Assembly (NCBI RefSeq): GCF_000305935.1
Contig: NC_018870.1
Span: 2,279,001-2,343,000 of the forward strand
DNA: 64,000 nt
From: Thermacetogenium phaeum DSM 12270
GTDB taxonomy: Bacteria > Bacillota > DSM-12270 > Thermacetogeniales > Thermacetogeniaceae
Direction: 5' to 3'
Part shown: in pieces, positions 1 through 7,762 of the stretch
Layout: every line of letters starts with the position of its first letter
Position numbering within the stretch: position 1 is the first letter of the stretch
The notes under the pieces: model-generated
Told to the model about the DNA's origin: nothing
Database searches by the model: none
Seen by the model: the letters and a program-made list of their open reading frames with translations, nothing else
Translations under genes and position numbers: made by a program

Positions 1-622
1 GGGCATTGCGCATGTAGTCGGATGATCCAGCGGGATCGGCAGCGATCAGTTCCCTCGCCAGATGCGCTACGATTCTTTTGGCCAGAACGGGATCCAGCCA
101 GACGTGAGGATCAACATCCTCCTGCTGGTGGCGGTGCCCGGCATCGGCGGACGCCTTGCCTTCTCCCTCCCGACCCGGCATCACCGTTACTCCGAGCCTT
201 TCTTCTTCGGCAAAGGTGAGCAGGTCAAGACCTTCGGTGGCCTTTACGATCTTGACTCCCCGGGCACGAAGGGCAGGGAGGATCTTCTCCACCCACGGTT
301 CCATCCCCGCACCGTTGTAAAAAAACACCTGCGACCGATAGAGCTGCAGCATATCTGCCGGTGAAGGCTCCCAGTGATGGGGCTCCCTTCCCGGAGGAAT
401 CAGCTGGACTACCGCTACCCGGTCCCCCCCTACCTGCCGGGCAAACTCCGCCAGGGGGTAAATTGTGGCCACCAGGCGCAGCTTCCCCTGCGAAGTCGCC
501 TCTTCCGCTTCCCCGCTTCCCATCTCACCGGTTCCACCGCAACCGTTTGCTGCCAGCAGGGCAACCAGCAACAACAAAACAACCGCTATCCGGCAGATGC
601 TGCTTTCCCTCACCGCTCGCAT
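1..622 (-). CDS. znuA: Zn/Mn ABC transporter substrate-binding lipoprotein, C-terminus off window
   Basis: This is the extracytoplasmic metal-capturing subunit of a ZnuABC/AdcABC-type importer. The first 207 codons are visible. They hold an N-terminal hydrophobic segment ending in a lipobox-like AANGC, then the family motif PHHWEPSPAD and the histidine ligand motif DPHVWLDP. A short His-containing linker (GHRHQQEDVD) lies between these metal sites, as in zinc-binding members. The start ATG at 622 overlaps the end of the upstream Fur-family gene by 13 bp, so the two are translationally coupled. With the regulator next door, zinc is more likely than manganese. The permease and ATPase genes should lie beyond the left edge. 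Confidence 0.88.
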   Translation of the reverse strand, partial: MRAVRESSICRIAVVLLLLVALLAANGCGGTGEMGSGEAEEATSQGKLRLVATIYPLAEFARQVGGDRVAVVQLIPPGREPHHWEPSPADMLQLYRSQVFFYNGAGMEPWVEKILPALRARGVKIVKATEGLDLLTFAEEERLGVTVMPGREGEGKASADAGHRHQQEDVDPHVWLDPVLAKRIVAHLARELIAADPAGSSDYMRNA

Positions 623-1080
623 AAATCTTCACTGCCCCCTCCCCAACCATCCTGGCATCCGGAGCAGAAACCGTAAATGGTAAAGGTGTGGTCCTGGATT
701 AAAAAGTCGGGATACTGCAGCTGAGCCTGTTTCAAAACCTCACTAGGGCAAAAAGGGAGCTCCCTCGTCTTTCCGCATCCAAGGCACACCAAATGGTGAT
801 GGTGTTTCCCTTTGCGGACGAGCTCAAAACGGCGGCACTGGCCACGGAACTGAATCTGGCTGACAAGCCCCTGTTCGACGAAAGTCGCCAGCGTGCGGTA
901 CACAGTATCCAGGCTGACAGCCGGATAGCGTTCCCGCACCCGTTGCAGAATCTCCTCGGCAGATAGCGGGTGCCCGGCCGCCCTGGTTCCTTCCTGGATC
1001 GCCCGCAGAATCTCCAGGCGCTGCGGGGTGATCCTGATCCTCTTCTGTTTCAGCTGCTCCAGGTAATCCCCCACCATCAT
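610..1080 (-). CDS. zur: Fur-family metalloregulator, probably Zur
   Basis: This 156-aa Fur-family repressor has an N-terminal winged helix (RITPQRLEIL, then SLDTVYRTLATF) and a C-terminal dimerisation half. The structural zinc site is C99-x2-C102 with C139-x2-C142, and a run of four histidines at residues 93-96 is the metal-sensing region. Fur, Zur and PerR cannot be separated by motif alone. Overlap with a ZnuA-type gene makes Zur the best guess. GGAGG sits about 10 nt before the ATG. A 17-bp palindrome lies between the promoter and the start codon, so the protein probably represses its own operon together with znuA. Confidence 0.9.
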   Translation of the reverse strand: MMVGDYLEQLKQKRIRITPQRLEILRAIQEGTRAAGHPLSAEEILQRVRERYPAVSLDTVYRTLATFVEQGLVSQIQFRGQCRRFELVRKGKHHHHLVCLGCGKTRELPFCPSEVLKQAQLQYPDFLIQDHTFTIYGFCSGCQDGWGGGSEDLCER

Positions 1081-1095
1081 TCCTATGCCTCCTAG

Positions 1096-1112
1096 TTAAG
1101 AATAATTCCTAA
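1096..1112 (-). promoter_or_regulatory. Fur/Zur-type operator, 17-bp palindrome
   Basis: TTAGGAAT-T-ATTCTTAA read on the minus strand has two 8-bp arms around one central base, with one mismatch. This 7-1-7 layout is characteristic of Fur, PerR and Zur boxes. It lies about 8 to 25 bp downstream of the predicted transcription start and 16 bp before the regulator's start codon, a good position for repression. Confidence 0.7.
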
Positions 1113-1127
1113 ACAGGTTCAACTATT

Positions 1128-1156
1128 AATTTAAAATAACAACCATATCGTGTCAA
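1128..1156 (-). promoter_or_regulatory. Sigma-A promoter of the zur-znuA operon
   Basis: A perfect TTGACA (1151-1156) is followed after 17 bp by TAAATT (1128-1133), which matches the -10 consensus at four of six positions. The Fur-type palindrome follows directly downstream. Confidence 0.6.
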
Positions 1157-1211
1157 CAAACAATTCACCCTTGTTTTGAGTTCCCTTTTATTGCCTGCCC
1201 CAAAATATAAT

Positions 1212-1403
1212 TTTATCCCTGCGCTTGCCCCCTGCTCTTTCGGTCGAACTCACCCCAAGACTCGTACAGGCGCATACCGGCTCCTTTGACGGCATATCCG
1301 CCGCAGATTCTCCCTTCTCGACATCCTGTCTCGATTCGGCCGCTCGCGATGCTCCTTCGCCAAGGGCGGATAGCAGACTCAATAATGCCGCTGCGCCGGC
1401 AAG
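1212..1403. repeat. Dispersed intergenic repeat, copy A
   Basis: This block of about 190 bp in the gap 1157-1548 aligns along most of its length with 7961-8160. Shared stretches include GCGCTTGC, CTCGACAT, CTGTCTCGATTCG, CAAGGGCG and CGCTGCGCCG, with small indels and many substitutions. Minus-strand frames give vaguely similar peptides in both copies (GAA-L--LLALxE), but no ribosome-binding site or family match supports a gene. It lies beyond the 3' end of the DUF554 gene. I see nothing else in 1157-1211 or 1404-1548. Confidence 0.65.
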
Positions 1404-1548
1404 TTTCGACAAAGAAGGGCTTGACGGATCGTTAAAGATGGGGGATCTCCTATTGGGAAGGAAAGGCAGGATGTCTCCGGCGCGGACCAACAAGGCACGG
1501 CGAAGCCCCCGCCGCCTTCGCCCGCACCGAAGAGCCAGATCGGATTTC

Positions 1549-2256
1549 CTAGAAGGGCCAGAGATCGAAAATAATCGTCAAGAAAACCACCACGATAATG
1601 GCAGGCAGCAGGTTACCCACCCTGATGTGGATCTTATCTGTGAGCATGTTCGCCCCGATTGCGAATATCAGAAGGCCTCCTACAGCAGTCATCTCTCTGA
1701 TGATCGCATCGGTCAGCAGGGGTTTGACGTAAGAGGCAGCGAGTGTAATGCTGCCCTGGTAGAGGAAGACAGGAAGGGCGGAAAAGGCGACCCCGACACC
1801 CATGCTAGAGGCGAAAACCACAGAGGTCACCCCGTCGAGGATCGATTTGACGAAGAGAGTGGTGTGGCGCCCGGTAAGGCCGCTCTCAAGGGAGCCCATG
1901 ATGGCCATTGCCCCCACACAGAAGACCAGGCTGGCAGTCACAAACCCTCTGGTAAAGGCGCCGTCCCCGTTACTGAAGCGCTTCTCCAGCCTTCTGCCAA
2001 AACCGTTTAAGCGTTCTTCGATTTTTAAAAATTCGCCGAGTATGCCTCCGATGACTGTGCTCAGGGTGACAAGCAGCACGTTTTGCGTCTCCAGGGCCAT
2101 GGAAAGCCCAATCAAGATCACGGTGAGGCTGACTCCCTGCATGACGATCTCTTTAACGTTGGAGCGCAGACCGCTCTTCAAAAGATTTCCCAGCAAAGCT
2201 CCGGCAATAATGGCTGCTGCATTGACGATTGTTCCTAACAAGGCGTTCTCTCCCAC
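1549..2256 (-). CDS. DUF554 family integral membrane protein
   Basis: This 235-aa protein has about six or seven hydrophobic segments and belongs to DUF554 (YdfK/YqgA-like), a family of membrane proteins with no settled function that is sometimes proposed to be a transporter. The opening, with LGTIVNAAAIIAGALLGNLL, and the central FVTASLVFCVGAMAIMGSLE are family hallmarks. Glycines repeat through the helices. It stands alone between the zur operon and hsp20, with no partner gene to suggest a substrate. The length is normal for the family and the frame is intact. Confidence 0.85.
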   Translation of the reverse strand: MGENALLGTIVNAAAIIAGALLGNLLKSGLRSNVKEIVMQGVSLTVILIGLSMALETQNVLLVTLSTVIGGILGEFLKIEERLNGFGRRLEKRFSNGDGAFTRGFVTASLVFCVGAMAIMGSLESGLTGRHTTLFVKSILDGVTSVVFASSMGVGVAFSALPVFLYQGSITLAASYVKPLLTDAIIREMTAVGGLLIFAIGANMLTDKIHIRVGNLLPAIIVVVFLTIIFDLWPF

Positions 2257-2440
2257 ATATTTTATTCGATTCCCTCATCACCCGTTGGTTCTAATCCGGC
2301 TACAATTAGCCGTTCCACCCTGCCTCCGAAGGCACTTTCACCGGGTATCCTCAGGCCGGCAGAACAACAGGACCCCGCTTCATCCCTTTGACAACAGCTG
2401 GTTTCCGTTCCCGGCCGGAGGGATCTCACAAAACGGCACA

Positions 2441-2466
2441 AAAAAAGGGTAGGAAACCCTTTTTTT
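2441..2466 (-). terminator. Intrinsic terminator after hsp20
   Basis: AAAAAAGGGT and its complement flank a 5-nt loop, giving an A-tract, stem and T-tract that would work in both directions. It lies 20 bp past the hsp20 stop codon. Confidence 0.8.
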
Positions 2467-2486
2467 ACGGTAGCGACAACCGGTTT

Positions 2487-2927
2487 TTATTCGGTTTCAA
2501 TCTCCAGAATGCGCCCTTTCGCCGCATCGGCCTTCGGAAGGATTATTTCGAGAATGCCGTTCTTAAACCGCGACCTGCACTCCTCCGGTTTAATCGGCGT
2601 GGACAGGGGAATTGTCCTGGCAAAGGAGCCGAAGTTGCGCTCACGGACCAGGTAATCGCCTTCTTTTATCTCTTTCTCTTCTTTGATCTCACCCCGAATG
2701 GAAACAGAGGTCTCAGTCACCTTGATCTCAATGTCTTCAGGATTGTATCCGGGCAGGTCGGCTCTCACAACGTACTCATTTCCTTTATCCAGCACATCGA
2801 CGGATGGTTTCCACTCACTCCATCCGGGAAAAGGAAAACGGCGGCCGATGGTCTCGTCAATGAGGCGATTGATTCCCTCCCTGAACGAAGCCAGCTCCCG
2901 CCAGGGGTCCCTGCGCATCAAACTCAC
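2487..2927 (-). CDS. hsp20: Small heat shock protein (Hsp20/alpha-crystallin)
   Basis: This is an ATP-independent holdase that forms oligomers and binds unfolding proteins. The 146-aa product has a short N-terminal arm (RRDPWRELASFREGINRLID), an alpha-crystallin domain from roughly residue 40, the conserved beta-strand ending FKNGILEIILPK, and an I-L-I tail for oligomer assembly. The GTG at 2927 is chosen because AAGGAGG lies 9 nt upstream. An in-frame ATG at 3005 is rejected because the sequence after it contains this gene's own -10 box. The gene has its own promoter and terminator, so it is monocistronic. No CIRCE element is visible. Confidence 0.93.
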   Translation of the reverse strand: MSLMRRDPWRELASFREGINRLIDETIGRRFPFPGWSEWKPSVDVLDKGNEYVVRADLPGYNPEDIEIKVTETSVSIRGEIKEEKEIKEGDYLVRERNFGSFARTIPLSTPIKPEECRSRFKNGILEIILPKADAAKGRILEIETE

Positions 2928-2988
2928 CCTGATCAACCTCCTTAATAATAAGAGAAAACAGTTTCCTACCCCATTCTTTCTCGTCTCC

Positions 2989-3018
2989 ATTATAGAATTT
3001 TCCATTCTCTTATGTCAA
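2989..3018 (-). promoter_or_regulatory. Sigma-A promoter of hsp20
   Basis: Perfect TTGACA (3013-3018) and TATAAT (2989-2994) are separated by 18 bp. The match lies in the short gap behind the histidine kinase gene and gives a leader of about 55 nt before the GTG start. Confidence 0.8.
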
Positions 3019-3039
3019 ACAGTTCCGGAATTGAGTTAA

Positions 3040-3888
3040 TCAGGCAACCATCTTGGGAAACATTACGGTAAACTTGACGCCCTCTCTTTGGCTGCAGGCA
3101 ACGTTTATCCTCCCCCCGTATTTCTCAACCGCCGTTTTGGCGGAAACCAGTCCAAACCCCCTGTTTGATCCCTGTTTTGTCGAAAACCCGGGTGAAAAGA
3201 TCTTCTCCCGCATTTCTTCGTCGAGATAACCGGGGTTGATCGTCTGAATGAAATAACTCTCAGGGGTCTCAAAAAACCTCAGCACCACCCTTTTTTGCTC
3301 CTCTTCGCCGCTTTCTACGGCCTCGAAGGCATTATCCAGCAGATTGCCGATGATGGTGTTCAGATCGAGGGGATCTACCTTGAGGGATTTCAAGTCGGTG
3401 TCTACTTCAATATCAAAAGAAATGTTTTTCAGGTCGGCAACGTGCATCTTCACCATCAACAGGGCTCCTAATTCCGGAATCCCAAACTGCAGCATCCCCT
3501 TGGGAATTTGAATGCGCTGGCCGAGTGAAGTAATATACGCTTTCGCCTTTTCTATCTGGTTGGTCTGCAGCAGAGCGGAGATAACCTGTACGTGATTGGC
3601 AAAGTCATGTCGCAGTAGTCGGACGACCCGAAGCAGCTCCTGCAGGTGTTCGCTATAAAGGGAATTGAGAGCGCGGGACAATTCGCTTTTCTCGAAGCGA
3701 TAGACCTTCCAGCAGATGAACAGCAGCACCAGAACTAATGATAAAATTGTCGAATCAATGATGTATATTGCTCCCCTGGTGAGAGGCCTGTCGAACTGGA
3801 TCGACCAGAAAAGATAAAAGTCCACAGCCAGGAGGACTATTCCCACCCCCAAAAGGAGCGGAACTAAAACAAGGCTACCCTTTTTCAC
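3040..3888 (-). CDS. Orphan sensor histidine kinase with Spo0B-like H-box
   Basis: This 282-aa kinase has two N-terminal membrane helices (about residues 6-29 and 40-60) and almost no extracellular loop. The phosphoacceptor helix LLRHDFANHVQV (His94) is of the Spo0B/CitA/AgrC type. A GHKL ATPase domain follows, with N-box NLLDNAFEAVE, F-box FSPGFSTK and G2 box RGFGLVSA. The start overlaps the upstream membrane-protein gene by 14 bp, so the two form one unit. No response regulator is adjacent. With so little sensor domain, the partner membrane protein may do the sensing; that is inference. Confidence 0.85.
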   Translation of the reverse strand: MKKGSLVLVPLLLGVGIVLLAVDFYLFWSIQFDRPLTRGAIYIIDSTILSLVLVLLFICWKVYRFEKSELSRALNSLYSEHLQELLRVVRLLRHDFANHVQVISALLQTNQIEKAKAYITSLGQRIQIPKGMLQFGIPELGALLMVKMHVADLKNISFDIEVDTDLKSLKVDPLDLNTIIGNLLDNAFEAVESGEEEQKRVVLRFFETPESYFIQTINPGYLDEEMREKIFSPGFSTKQGSNRGFGLVSAKTAVEKYGGRINVACSQREGVKFTVMFPKMVA

Positions 3889-4381
3889 GACCCTTAACCT
3901 GCACCTCCAAGTCCCTTATCTCCCGGAGGTTGACAATTCTCCAACGAAATCGACCGGCGATAACTGTAACGACGGTCAGAAAAATATATTCGGGGAGGGG
4001 AAACAACACCCGCAGCAGGGGATTGGCAGCCACGTCCTGGAATGTAAAGCCGGAGATCTTGGGAGTAAGAAAGTCAAAGATTCCTTCGGCTATGGAAAGA
4101 ACGATTACCCCTAAAAAGACGGCCAGGGTTGCAGCAAAGAGGTCCATTCGGCAGCAGGCAACAACAAGAGCGATTACCACAGGGACCAGAAAAACACCGT
4201 GAAGCCCGGGCGGCAGGGGCAGGAGCCTAATGCAGTATGAGATCAGCGCCCCCAAAAGGGTGACCATAAGGATCTTTTTATACTCCGGGCGAAACCCAAT
4301 TAAAACCATGCCCAATGTCGTAACCAGGGCGATCTCAGGCATGGAATGGCAGAAAACGAGATAAAACGGAAAGTCGTTCAC
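3875..4381 (-). CDS. Polytopic membrane protein paired with the histidine kinase
   Basis: This 168-aa protein has about five hydrophobic helices and a charged, probably cytoplasmic tail (residues 145-168, rich in R, E and K). I do not recognise a named family. It resembles the stand-alone N-terminal sensor halves found in front of Spo0B/AgrC-like kinases. The GTG start at 4381 has AAGGG 8 nt upstream. It is the first gene of a two-gene unit and overlaps the kinase start. A role as the signal-receiving partner follows from context only. Confidence 0.6.
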   Translation of the reverse strand: MNDFPFYLVFCHSMPEIALVTTLGMVLIGFRPEYKKILMVTLLGALISYCIRLLPLPPGLHGVFLVPVVIALVVACCRMDLFAATLAVFLGVIVLSIAEGIFDFLTPKISGFTFQDVAANPLLRVLFPLPEYIFLTVVTVIAGRFRWRIVNLREIRDLEVQVKGREKG

Positions 4382-4500
4382 AGGTGTCCCTTCTTACAAA
4401 TCGACACAAAACTGCATATTAAACATAATAATTCGTCATATTATCCAATTTTCCTGCAGGAGAAAAGTATTATTACCATCTAAGACTAATTTCCTAAATA

Positions 4501-4541
4501 AAAAACAACAGGCCGTGGTTTAAATACCGCAGCCTGTTGTT
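4501..4541 (-). terminator. Intrinsic terminator after the DUF5320-like gene
   Basis: A perfect 10-bp stem (AACAACAGGC with GCCTGTTGTT) is followed on the minus strand by a T-run. It closes the transcript of the ORP/NifX-MinD unit or of the small gene at 4634. Confidence 0.8.
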
Positions 4542-4633
4542 ACCGGGCACAATCCGCAAAGGGCCGGGTGGACTAGGCCATTACGGCGAAAAACCGGCTG
4601 TGCGCTGCAGGAATGACCAACGCCTGCTCTCTC

Positions 4634-4945
4634 TTACTTCTGCCCTCCCGGCCCACCCAAACGCCTGTTGATTTCGTCTAACAGCCGCCGTAAATAACCG
4701 GCCTGCTCCTTCAGAGCATCTGCCTCTCCCCAACTCACACCCTGCGCCTGTTGCGCTGCCCAGGGGCCGGGAGCACCTGCACCCCGCCCCGGAACTGCCC
4801 ACCAGCGACGAGGAAGCCAGGGTAAAAACCGGCAGAAGGGCGAACGACTGCCCATGCCTCTGCCCATCCCCAGGCCCCGGCCACCACCTGCAGGACCCGG
4901 ACCGCCCTTCCAAAAACCGGGACCGAAGAAGTTGCGTCCCCGCAT
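4634..4945 (-). CDS. DUF5320-like Gly/Trp-rich protein with C-terminal coiled coil
   Basis: This 103-aa protein has a low-complexity N-terminal half rich in Gly, Arg, Pro and Trp (FGPGFWKGGPGP) and a charged C-terminal helix (ADALKEQAGYLRRLLDEINR) with heptad-like hydrophobics. It is clearly paralogous to the protein at 12964-13269: both share FGPGFWKGGPGPA, FCRF-PWLPR and the C-terminal EINRRLG. DUF5320-type proteins are often encoded near NifX- and MinD-like genes; their function is unknown. It lies 187 bp downstream of the NifX gene at 5133 and may be read from the same operon. Confidence 0.7.
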   Translation of the reverse strand: MRGRNFFGPGFWKGGPGPAGGGRGLGMGRGMGSRSPFCRFLPWLPRRWWAVPGRGAGAPGPWAAQQAQGVSWGEADALKEQAGYLRRLLDEINRRLGGPGGQK

Positions 4946-5132
4946 CTCTCAACACCCCCTCTCAGCAGCCGCCAATTCTTAATTCCTTCCGCTCGAATAC
5001 CCTGCCACCCGAGAAAAACCGTAAGATTACACCGGATGATGCGTTAAAAACTGACGGGTGCCCGATCCCAATCAAGAAACCTTGTGGCTCCTCATCCCAC
5101 TTCATAAACAAGGCAATATCAGGGATCGGTTT

Positions 5133-5462
5133 TTAATGGTCGCAGACATTTGGTCCGGTCTCCAGGTTTCCCCCGAGAAACGCCGCCAGAACATCATCAA
5201 TTAGCCCGCTGGCCCCCGTGATCACCCGAATATTCTGCTGTGCGAACAGCTGTTGGGCACGCGAACCCATGCCTCCGGCGATCACCACGTCAACTCCCTT
5301 ACCGGCAAGATAACGAGGCAGCAACCCCGGTTCGTGGGGAGGAGCAGCAACGGTCTCTTTGCCGATCACTTTTCCATCCTGCACTTCAGCGATCAGAAAT
5401 TGTTCGCAGTGCCCAAAGTGCGGGCAGACGCTGTTACCCTGCGATGGTATGGCAATCTTCAT
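5133..5462 (-). CDS. NifX/ORP-like dinitrogenase cofactor-type protein
   Basis: This 109-aa protein belongs to the NifB/NifX/NafY cofactor-binding fold (Nitro_FeMo-Co domain), which in nitrogen fixers carries Fe-S-Mo precursors. The start MKIAIPSQGNSVCPHFGHCE places the two Cys and the His of the family's CPHFGHC site at residues 13-19. VVIAGGMGSRAQQLF is the conserved second half. No nitrogenase genes are near. The tight link to two ferredoxin-type MinD ATPases matches the Orange Protein (ORP) complexes of sulfate reducers. It starts 22 bp after the preceding ATPase, and GGAGGAG precedes the ATG. Confidence 0.85.
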   Translation of the reverse strand: MKIAIPSQGNSVCPHFGHCEQFLIAEVQDGKVIGKETVAAPPHEPGLLPRYLAGKGVDVVIAGGMGSRAQQLFAQQNIRVITGASGLIDDVLAAFLGGNLETGPNVCDH

Positions 5463-5484
5463 CTGTTCTCCTCCTCATTACTTA

Positions 5485-6357
5485 TTATTGTTCAAAGGTG
5501 TTTTCCTCAAACAGTCGCTTGTTGACAGCATCCCATATCATCACCAGGGCCTCCCCCGCCCTGGTTTTCAACAAGTCTTTAACAGGCAGCCTCTGTTTAA
5601 CGACATCCAGCACTCCGGGATCGAAGGGAATTTTACCAACCATTTCCACACCTTCATCCTCACAGAAGCTCTCGATCTTTCTGCTCAGCTCCGGACACAG
5701 ATCCCACTTGTTAATGCACACAAGGGCGTTCACGCCGAAGTGCCGTGCCACCTTGAGGATCCGCTCCAGATCGTGTAGCCCGGAAACGGAGGGTTCTGTC
5801 ACGATCAGGGCAAGGTCGGTACCGCTCAGGGAAGCGATCACCGGGCAGCCGATCCCGGGTGATCCGTCGATAATCAACAGGGGCTCCTCTCCCCGGAGGG
5901 ATTCGGCATTGCGGCGCACCTCGGTCACCAGTTTTCCCGATCCCTCAGCTCCGATTTCCAGCAGGGCATGGGAGAACGGCCCATACTCCGTCTCCGAGGT
6001 CATGAGGGTGCCGGTCACTTCATCCTCCAGGCGCAGCGCTCCCGTTGGGCAGACGGCAACGCAGACCCCACACCCCTCACAGCGCGTAGGGTCGACCTCC
6101 ATTTCCTGAATGGCCTGGAACCGGCAGTGTTCCTGGCATCTCCCACAGCGATCGCACTTCCCGGCATCCTTGACCGCCATCTTTGCCCCGATAAAGTCTC
6201 GCCTTTCCCGCACCTCCGGTTGAAGCAGCAAGTGCTGGTTAGGAGCCTCGACATCGGCGTCGGCGACGACCGCCTTCCCGGCAAGGGCAATGAAGGCAGC
6301 CGTAACCGTAGTCTTCCCGGTTCCACCTTTTCCGCTGATTACCACGAGCTGGCGCAT
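5485..6357 (-). CDS. MinD-superfamily P-loop ATPase with two 4Fe-4S clusters, copy 1
   Basis: This 290-aa deviant-Walker ATPase has the P-loop GKGGTGKTT (residues 9-17), DADVEAPN (33-40) and an inserted ferredoxin domain with C68-C71-C74-C78 and C93-C96-C99-C103. The family occurs beside NifX/ORP proteins and is thought to couple ATP to Fe-S or metal-cofactor handling. The ATG at 6357 is preferred because AAAGGAG lies 8 nt upstream; a GTG nine bases earlier is also possible. It overlaps the paralogous gene upstream by 19 bp. The two paralogues probably act as a heterodimer, as proposed for ORP systems. Confidence 0.9.
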   Translation of the reverse strand: MRQLVVISGKGGTGKTTVTAAFIALAGKAVVADADVEAPNQHLLLQPEVRERRDFIGAKMAVKDAGKCDRCGRCQEHCRFQAIQEMEVDPTRCEGCGVCVAVCPTGALRLEDEVTGTLMTSETEYGPFSHALLEIGAEGSGKLVTEVRRNAESLRGEEPLLIIDGSPGIGCPVIASLSGTDLALIVTEPSVSGLHDLERILKVARHFGVNALVCINKWDLCPELSRKIESFCEDEGVEMVGKIPFDPGVLDVVKQRLPVKDLLKTRAGEALVMIWDAVNKRLFEENTFEQ

Positions 6358-7208
6358 GAGTTGCACTCCTTTAAGGACTGATACATCCCGTAGAATTTGT
6401 CCTGCCAGTAAGGCAAGGCCTTACTAAAGGGAATCCCCTGCGAACCCAACTCCGCCAGGTGAGCGCTGAACCCTATCTCGAGAAGGACCGGAATTTTCCG
6501 CTCCCGGCACAGCTCTGCGATGATGCTGTTATCCGTTCCGGCGCGGTTGATCACGACACCGTGCGGCAGCCGCAGGTGCTGCATCAACCGCAGCGCTATC
6601 TCCAAATCATGGCGCCCAAAGGGGGTAGGTTCGGTCACCAGCAGGGCAAAGTCGCTGTCTCTGACGGCCTCAATTACGGAGCAGGAGGCGCCGGCAGGAG
6701 CATCGATGATGACGACCCGTTCATCCTCAATATCTGCCAGGCCATCTTTAAGCGCCCGCGTTATAGGAACCGCCAGCGGTTCCCCGACATGGAGGCGTCC
6801 CTGCCAGAACTCGATGCCGTCGGCCCAGCCCTTCTCAATCACACCGATCTCCCTGGGAACCTCCCTAATTGCCTGGTTGGGACAGACCAAGGCGCATCCT
6901 CCGCAGCCGTGACAGAGCTCCGGGAAGGTCATCATACTGCTCCCGGCCACGGCCAGAGCATTAAACTGGCAGAAGTCGGAGCACCTACCGCAATAGTCAC
7001 AGCGTCCCTCATCGATCTGCGGCACTAAGAGAGATACGCCCGCCGATTCCTGCAAATCAGGCTTCAGATACAAAGCGGCATTGGGTTCCTCCACGTCGGC
7101 GTCCACCAGCAGAACCTTTTCCCCTTTGGCAGCCAGAGAAAACGCCGTGTTTACGGCAACGGTTGTCTTGCCGGTGCCCCCTTTGCCGCTTAAAACGGAA
7201 ATAATCAT
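6339..7208 (-). CDS. MinD-superfamily P-loop ATPase with two 4Fe-4S clusters, copy 2
   Basis: This 289-aa paralogue of the next gene has P-loop GKGGTGKTT (8-16), DADVEEPN (36-43), ferredoxin cysteines C70-C73-C76-C80 and C99-C102-C105-C109, and IIDAPAGASC as the Walker B region. Its start overlaps the stop of the NifX-like gene at 7205 by 4 bp (ATGA), showing translational coupling. The four genes 7573 to 5133 form a compact operon with the order NifX, ATPase, ATPase, NifX. Protein divergence between the two ATPases suggests an old duplication with distinct partners. Confidence 0.9.
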   Translation of the reverse strand: MIISVLSGKGGTGKTTVAVNTAFSLAAKGEKVLLVDADVEEPNAALYLKPDLQESAGVSLLVPQIDEGRCDYCGRCSDFCQFNALAVAGSSMMTFPELCHGCGGCALVCPNQAIREVPREIGVIEKGWADGIEFWQGRLHVGEPLAVPITRALKDGLADIEDERVVIIDAPAGASCSVIEAVRDSDFALLVTEPTPFGRHDLEIALRLMQHLRLPHGVVINRAGTDNSIIAELCRERKIPVLLEIGFSAHLAELGSQGIPFSKALPYWQDKFYGMYQSLKECNSCASSW

Positions 7209-7573
7209 CGGCGTCCCATCCCTCGATGTGCCGGTCCCGGAGCGCCGATTTCGGTCAGCTCCCCCTTTTTATAAAGCTCGACGACCTCCCTGACCTTCAC
7301 TTCCGGCGCCTGGTAGACTTTAACACCACCGGCAGACAGTACCTCAAAGGCATTGGGACCGCACTGCCCGGTTATCAAGACCTCAGCACCCGATTTTAAA
7401 AATGCCTGTGCCGCCTGAATGCCGGCCCCGCCCCCGGCCGTACTGCCGGGGTTTTCCATTCCTTGACACTCCATCGTTTCCGGATCCACCAGGAGAAAGT
7501 AAGCACACCTTCCAAAGCGCGGATCCATCAATGATTCCAGGTCTTTTCCGGTAGCGGTTATACCGATCCTCAC
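7205..7573 (-). CDS. NifX/ORP-like cofactor-type protein, first gene of the operon
   Basis: This 122-aa member of the NifX/NafY fold has DPRFGRCAYFLLVD near the N-terminus, a Gly-rich turn (TAGGGAGIQAAQ), and VLITGQCGPNAFEVL as the second conserved half. The GTG at 7573 has AAGGAGG 8 nt upstream. An ATG at 7618 would start inside the probable promoter and lacks a ribosome-binding site. The tail (PGPAHRGMGRR) recalls the Gly/Arg-rich DUF5320 proteins. The gene leads the NifX-ATPase-ATPase-NifX operon and has a CATATG palindrome about 55 bp upstream. Confidence 0.87.
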   Translation of the reverse strand: MRIGITATGKDLESLMDPRFGRCAYFLLVDPETMECQGMENPGSTAGGGAGIQAAQAFLKSGAEVLITGQCGPNAFEVLSAGGVKVYQAPEVKVREVVELYKKGELTEIGAPGPAHRGMGRR

Positions 7574-7621
7574 TTTCCCAACCTCCTTAACCGGTTTACT
7601 GCCATTCGTTTCACGCAACCG

Positions 7622-7643
7622 TTAATTGGCATATGCCCTTATA
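7622..7643 (-). promoter_or_regulatory. CATATG palindromic operator, site 1
   Basis: On the plus strand TTAATTGG-CATATG-CCCTTATA is an imperfect palindrome about 55 bp before the NifX-operon start codon. It matches sites at 13426, 14943 and 15144. It lies over the probable -10 region, so it fits a repressor site. Confidence 0.55.
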
Positions 7644-7733
7644 AGAATAATTTAACACAAGGAACACGGGAACGCAAGCGCTGCTCACAATATCAGAACG
7701 CAAGAACTGATTACAACATCTGGGAAGATCCAT

Positions 7734-7762
7734 ATAAAAAAAGAAACAACCATCCGGTTGTT
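7734..7762 (-). terminator. Intrinsic terminator upstream of the NifX operon
   Basis: AACAACC and GGTTGTT (7745-7762) form a 7-bp stem with a 4-nt loop. On the minus strand they are followed by TTCTTTTTTT. The terminator faces leftward and sits about 160 bp before the NifX start. It ends either an RNA encoded at 7763-7960 or read-through from the 8419 gene. Confidence 0.75.

Noticed and set aside
1188-1493. 101-aa minus-strand protein gene
   Set aside because: It lies over the dispersed repeat, has no ribosome-binding site, and its frame is not conserved in the second repeat copy.
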